Assembly: GCA_023436945.1 (NCBI GenBank)
Contig: JAEZHG010000110.1
Span: 1 to 5,579, forward strand
Direction: 5' to 3'
DNA length: 5,579 bases
Source: Pseudomonadota bacterium
GTDB taxonomy: Bacteria; Pseudomonadota; Alphaproteobacteria; Caulobacterales; Caulobacteraceae
Part shown: positions 5,115 to 5,579 of the stretch, piece by piece
How the letters are laid out: the number at the start of each line of letters is the position of its first letter
How positions within the stretch are numbered: position 1 is the first letter of the stretch
The notes under the pieces: model-generated
Told to the model about the DNA's origin: nothing
Databases searched by the model: none
Seen by the model: only the letters and a program-made list of their open reading frames with translations
Position numbers and translations under genes: made by a program

Positions 5115-5579
5115 ATGGCGCAACAATATATTTTCCAGATGCAGGGCCTGACCAAGGCCTATCCCGGCGGCAAGAAAGTCTTCGAGAACATCTGGCTCAG
5201 CTTCTACAACGACGCCAAGATCGGCGTGGTTGGTGTAAACGGCTCGGGTAAGTCCACCCTGCTGAAGATCATGGCTGGCCTCGACAACGAGTTTCAGGGT
5301 GAAGCCCGCGCTGCCGATGGCATCAAGCGCGGCTACCTCGAACAAGAGCCGAAGCTGGACGACAGCCTGAACGTTCGCGAGAACGTTGAAGCCTGGTGCG
5401 AAGAGAAGCAGTGGGTCAACCGCTTCAACCAGGTCGCCGCCGAACTGGGCGAAAACTACACCGACGAACTCATGGAAGAGATGACCGCTCTCCAGGAGAA
5501 GATCGACGCCGCCGACGTGTGGGACATCGACAGCCGTATCGAAATGGCCATGGGCGCTCTGCGCTGCCCGCCGGACGAT
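5115..5579 (+). CDS. ettA: Energy-dependent translational throttle protein EttA, 5' part
   Basis: An ABC-F ATPase that binds the ribosomal E site and gates the first steps of elongation according to ADP/ATP ratio (known for E. coli EttA). Only the first 155 codons are present; the frame stays open to the window edge and the family is about 555 residues. The start MAQQYIFQMQGLTKAYPGGKK resembles the family N-terminus. Walker A is GVNGSGKS (40-47), followed by TLLKIMAGLD (48-57), GEARA (62-66), and the Q-loop region GYLEQEP (73-79, Gln77). Residues about 95-140 form the helical 'arm' insertion that distinguishes EttA from other ABC-F proteins. The ABC signature and Walker B lie beyond the edge. 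No membrane segment is present, consistent with a cytoplasmic protein. The ribosome site is weak (AAGGG at 5097-5101, 13 nt away). It seems to be a separate unit with its own promoter. Confidence 0.95.
   Translation, partial: MAQQYIFQMQGLTKAYPGGKKVFENIWLSFYNDAKIGVVGVNGSGKSTLLKIMAGLDNEFQGEARAADGIKRGYLEQEPKLDDSLNVRENVEAWCEEKQWVNRFNQVAAELGENYTDELMEEMTALQEKIDAADVWDIDSRIEMAMGALRCPPDD

Noticed and set aside
4977..5345. Minus-strand frame of 122 codons across the ettA start
   Set aside because: It covers the ettA promoter and Walker A coding region on the opposite strand and shows no recognisable protein features.

Overview
The window looks like chromosomal DNA of an alphaproteobacterium, most likely Caulobacterales; an Asticcacaulis-like genome is my guess. 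Three things point that way. The coding is GC-rich. A polyprenyl diphosphate synthase is divergent from a TrmN6-type tRNA methyltransferase, an arrangement I recall from alphaproteobacteria. The leader of the last gene carries a -10 element that fits the Caulobacter housekeeping (sigma-73) consensus GCTANAWC. No mobile element, CRISPR array, tRNA, rRNA or phage gene was seen, and no gene-free stretch exceeds about 235 bp.

Layout from left to right. (1) 26-511 (+) is a small exported protein of unknown function. A strong hairpin terminator (517-542) follows it and also serves the next gene from the other side. (2) 566-1603 (-) is a long-chain all-trans polyprenyl diphosphate synthase (IspB/DdsA type), which makes the ubiquinone side chain. 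(3) 1695-2468 (+) is a TrmN6/YfiC-type adenine-N6 methyltransferase, read divergently from ispB. (4) 2490-2774 (-) is a 94-residue protein with a bacterial SH3-like domain and no signal peptide, convergent with trmN6. (5) 2775-3007 is a divergent intergenic region. (6) 3008-3619 (+) is a putative 2OG-Fe(II) oxygenase of the TIGR02466 type. (7) 3687-4007 (+) is a 106-residue orphan with less GC-biased codon use. (8) 4115-5014 (+) is a secreted, probably lipid-anchored esterase-like alpha/beta hydrolase. (9) 5115-5579 (+) is the 5' part of ettA, an ABC-F translation factor that runs off the window.

The genes do not form an obvious pathway. Most are separate housekeeping units (quinone biosynthesis, tRNA modification, translation control). 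Between them lies a more variable stretch (about 2490-5014) holding the SH3-like protein, the oxygenase, the orphan and the hydrolase. The points most worth checking are an imperfect direct repeat on either side of the hydrolase gene, the Caulobacter-type promoter of ettA, the HxH-type histidine cluster in the oxygenase, and the SH3-like protein that lacks an export signal. I found no convincing evidence of a new multi-gene system.
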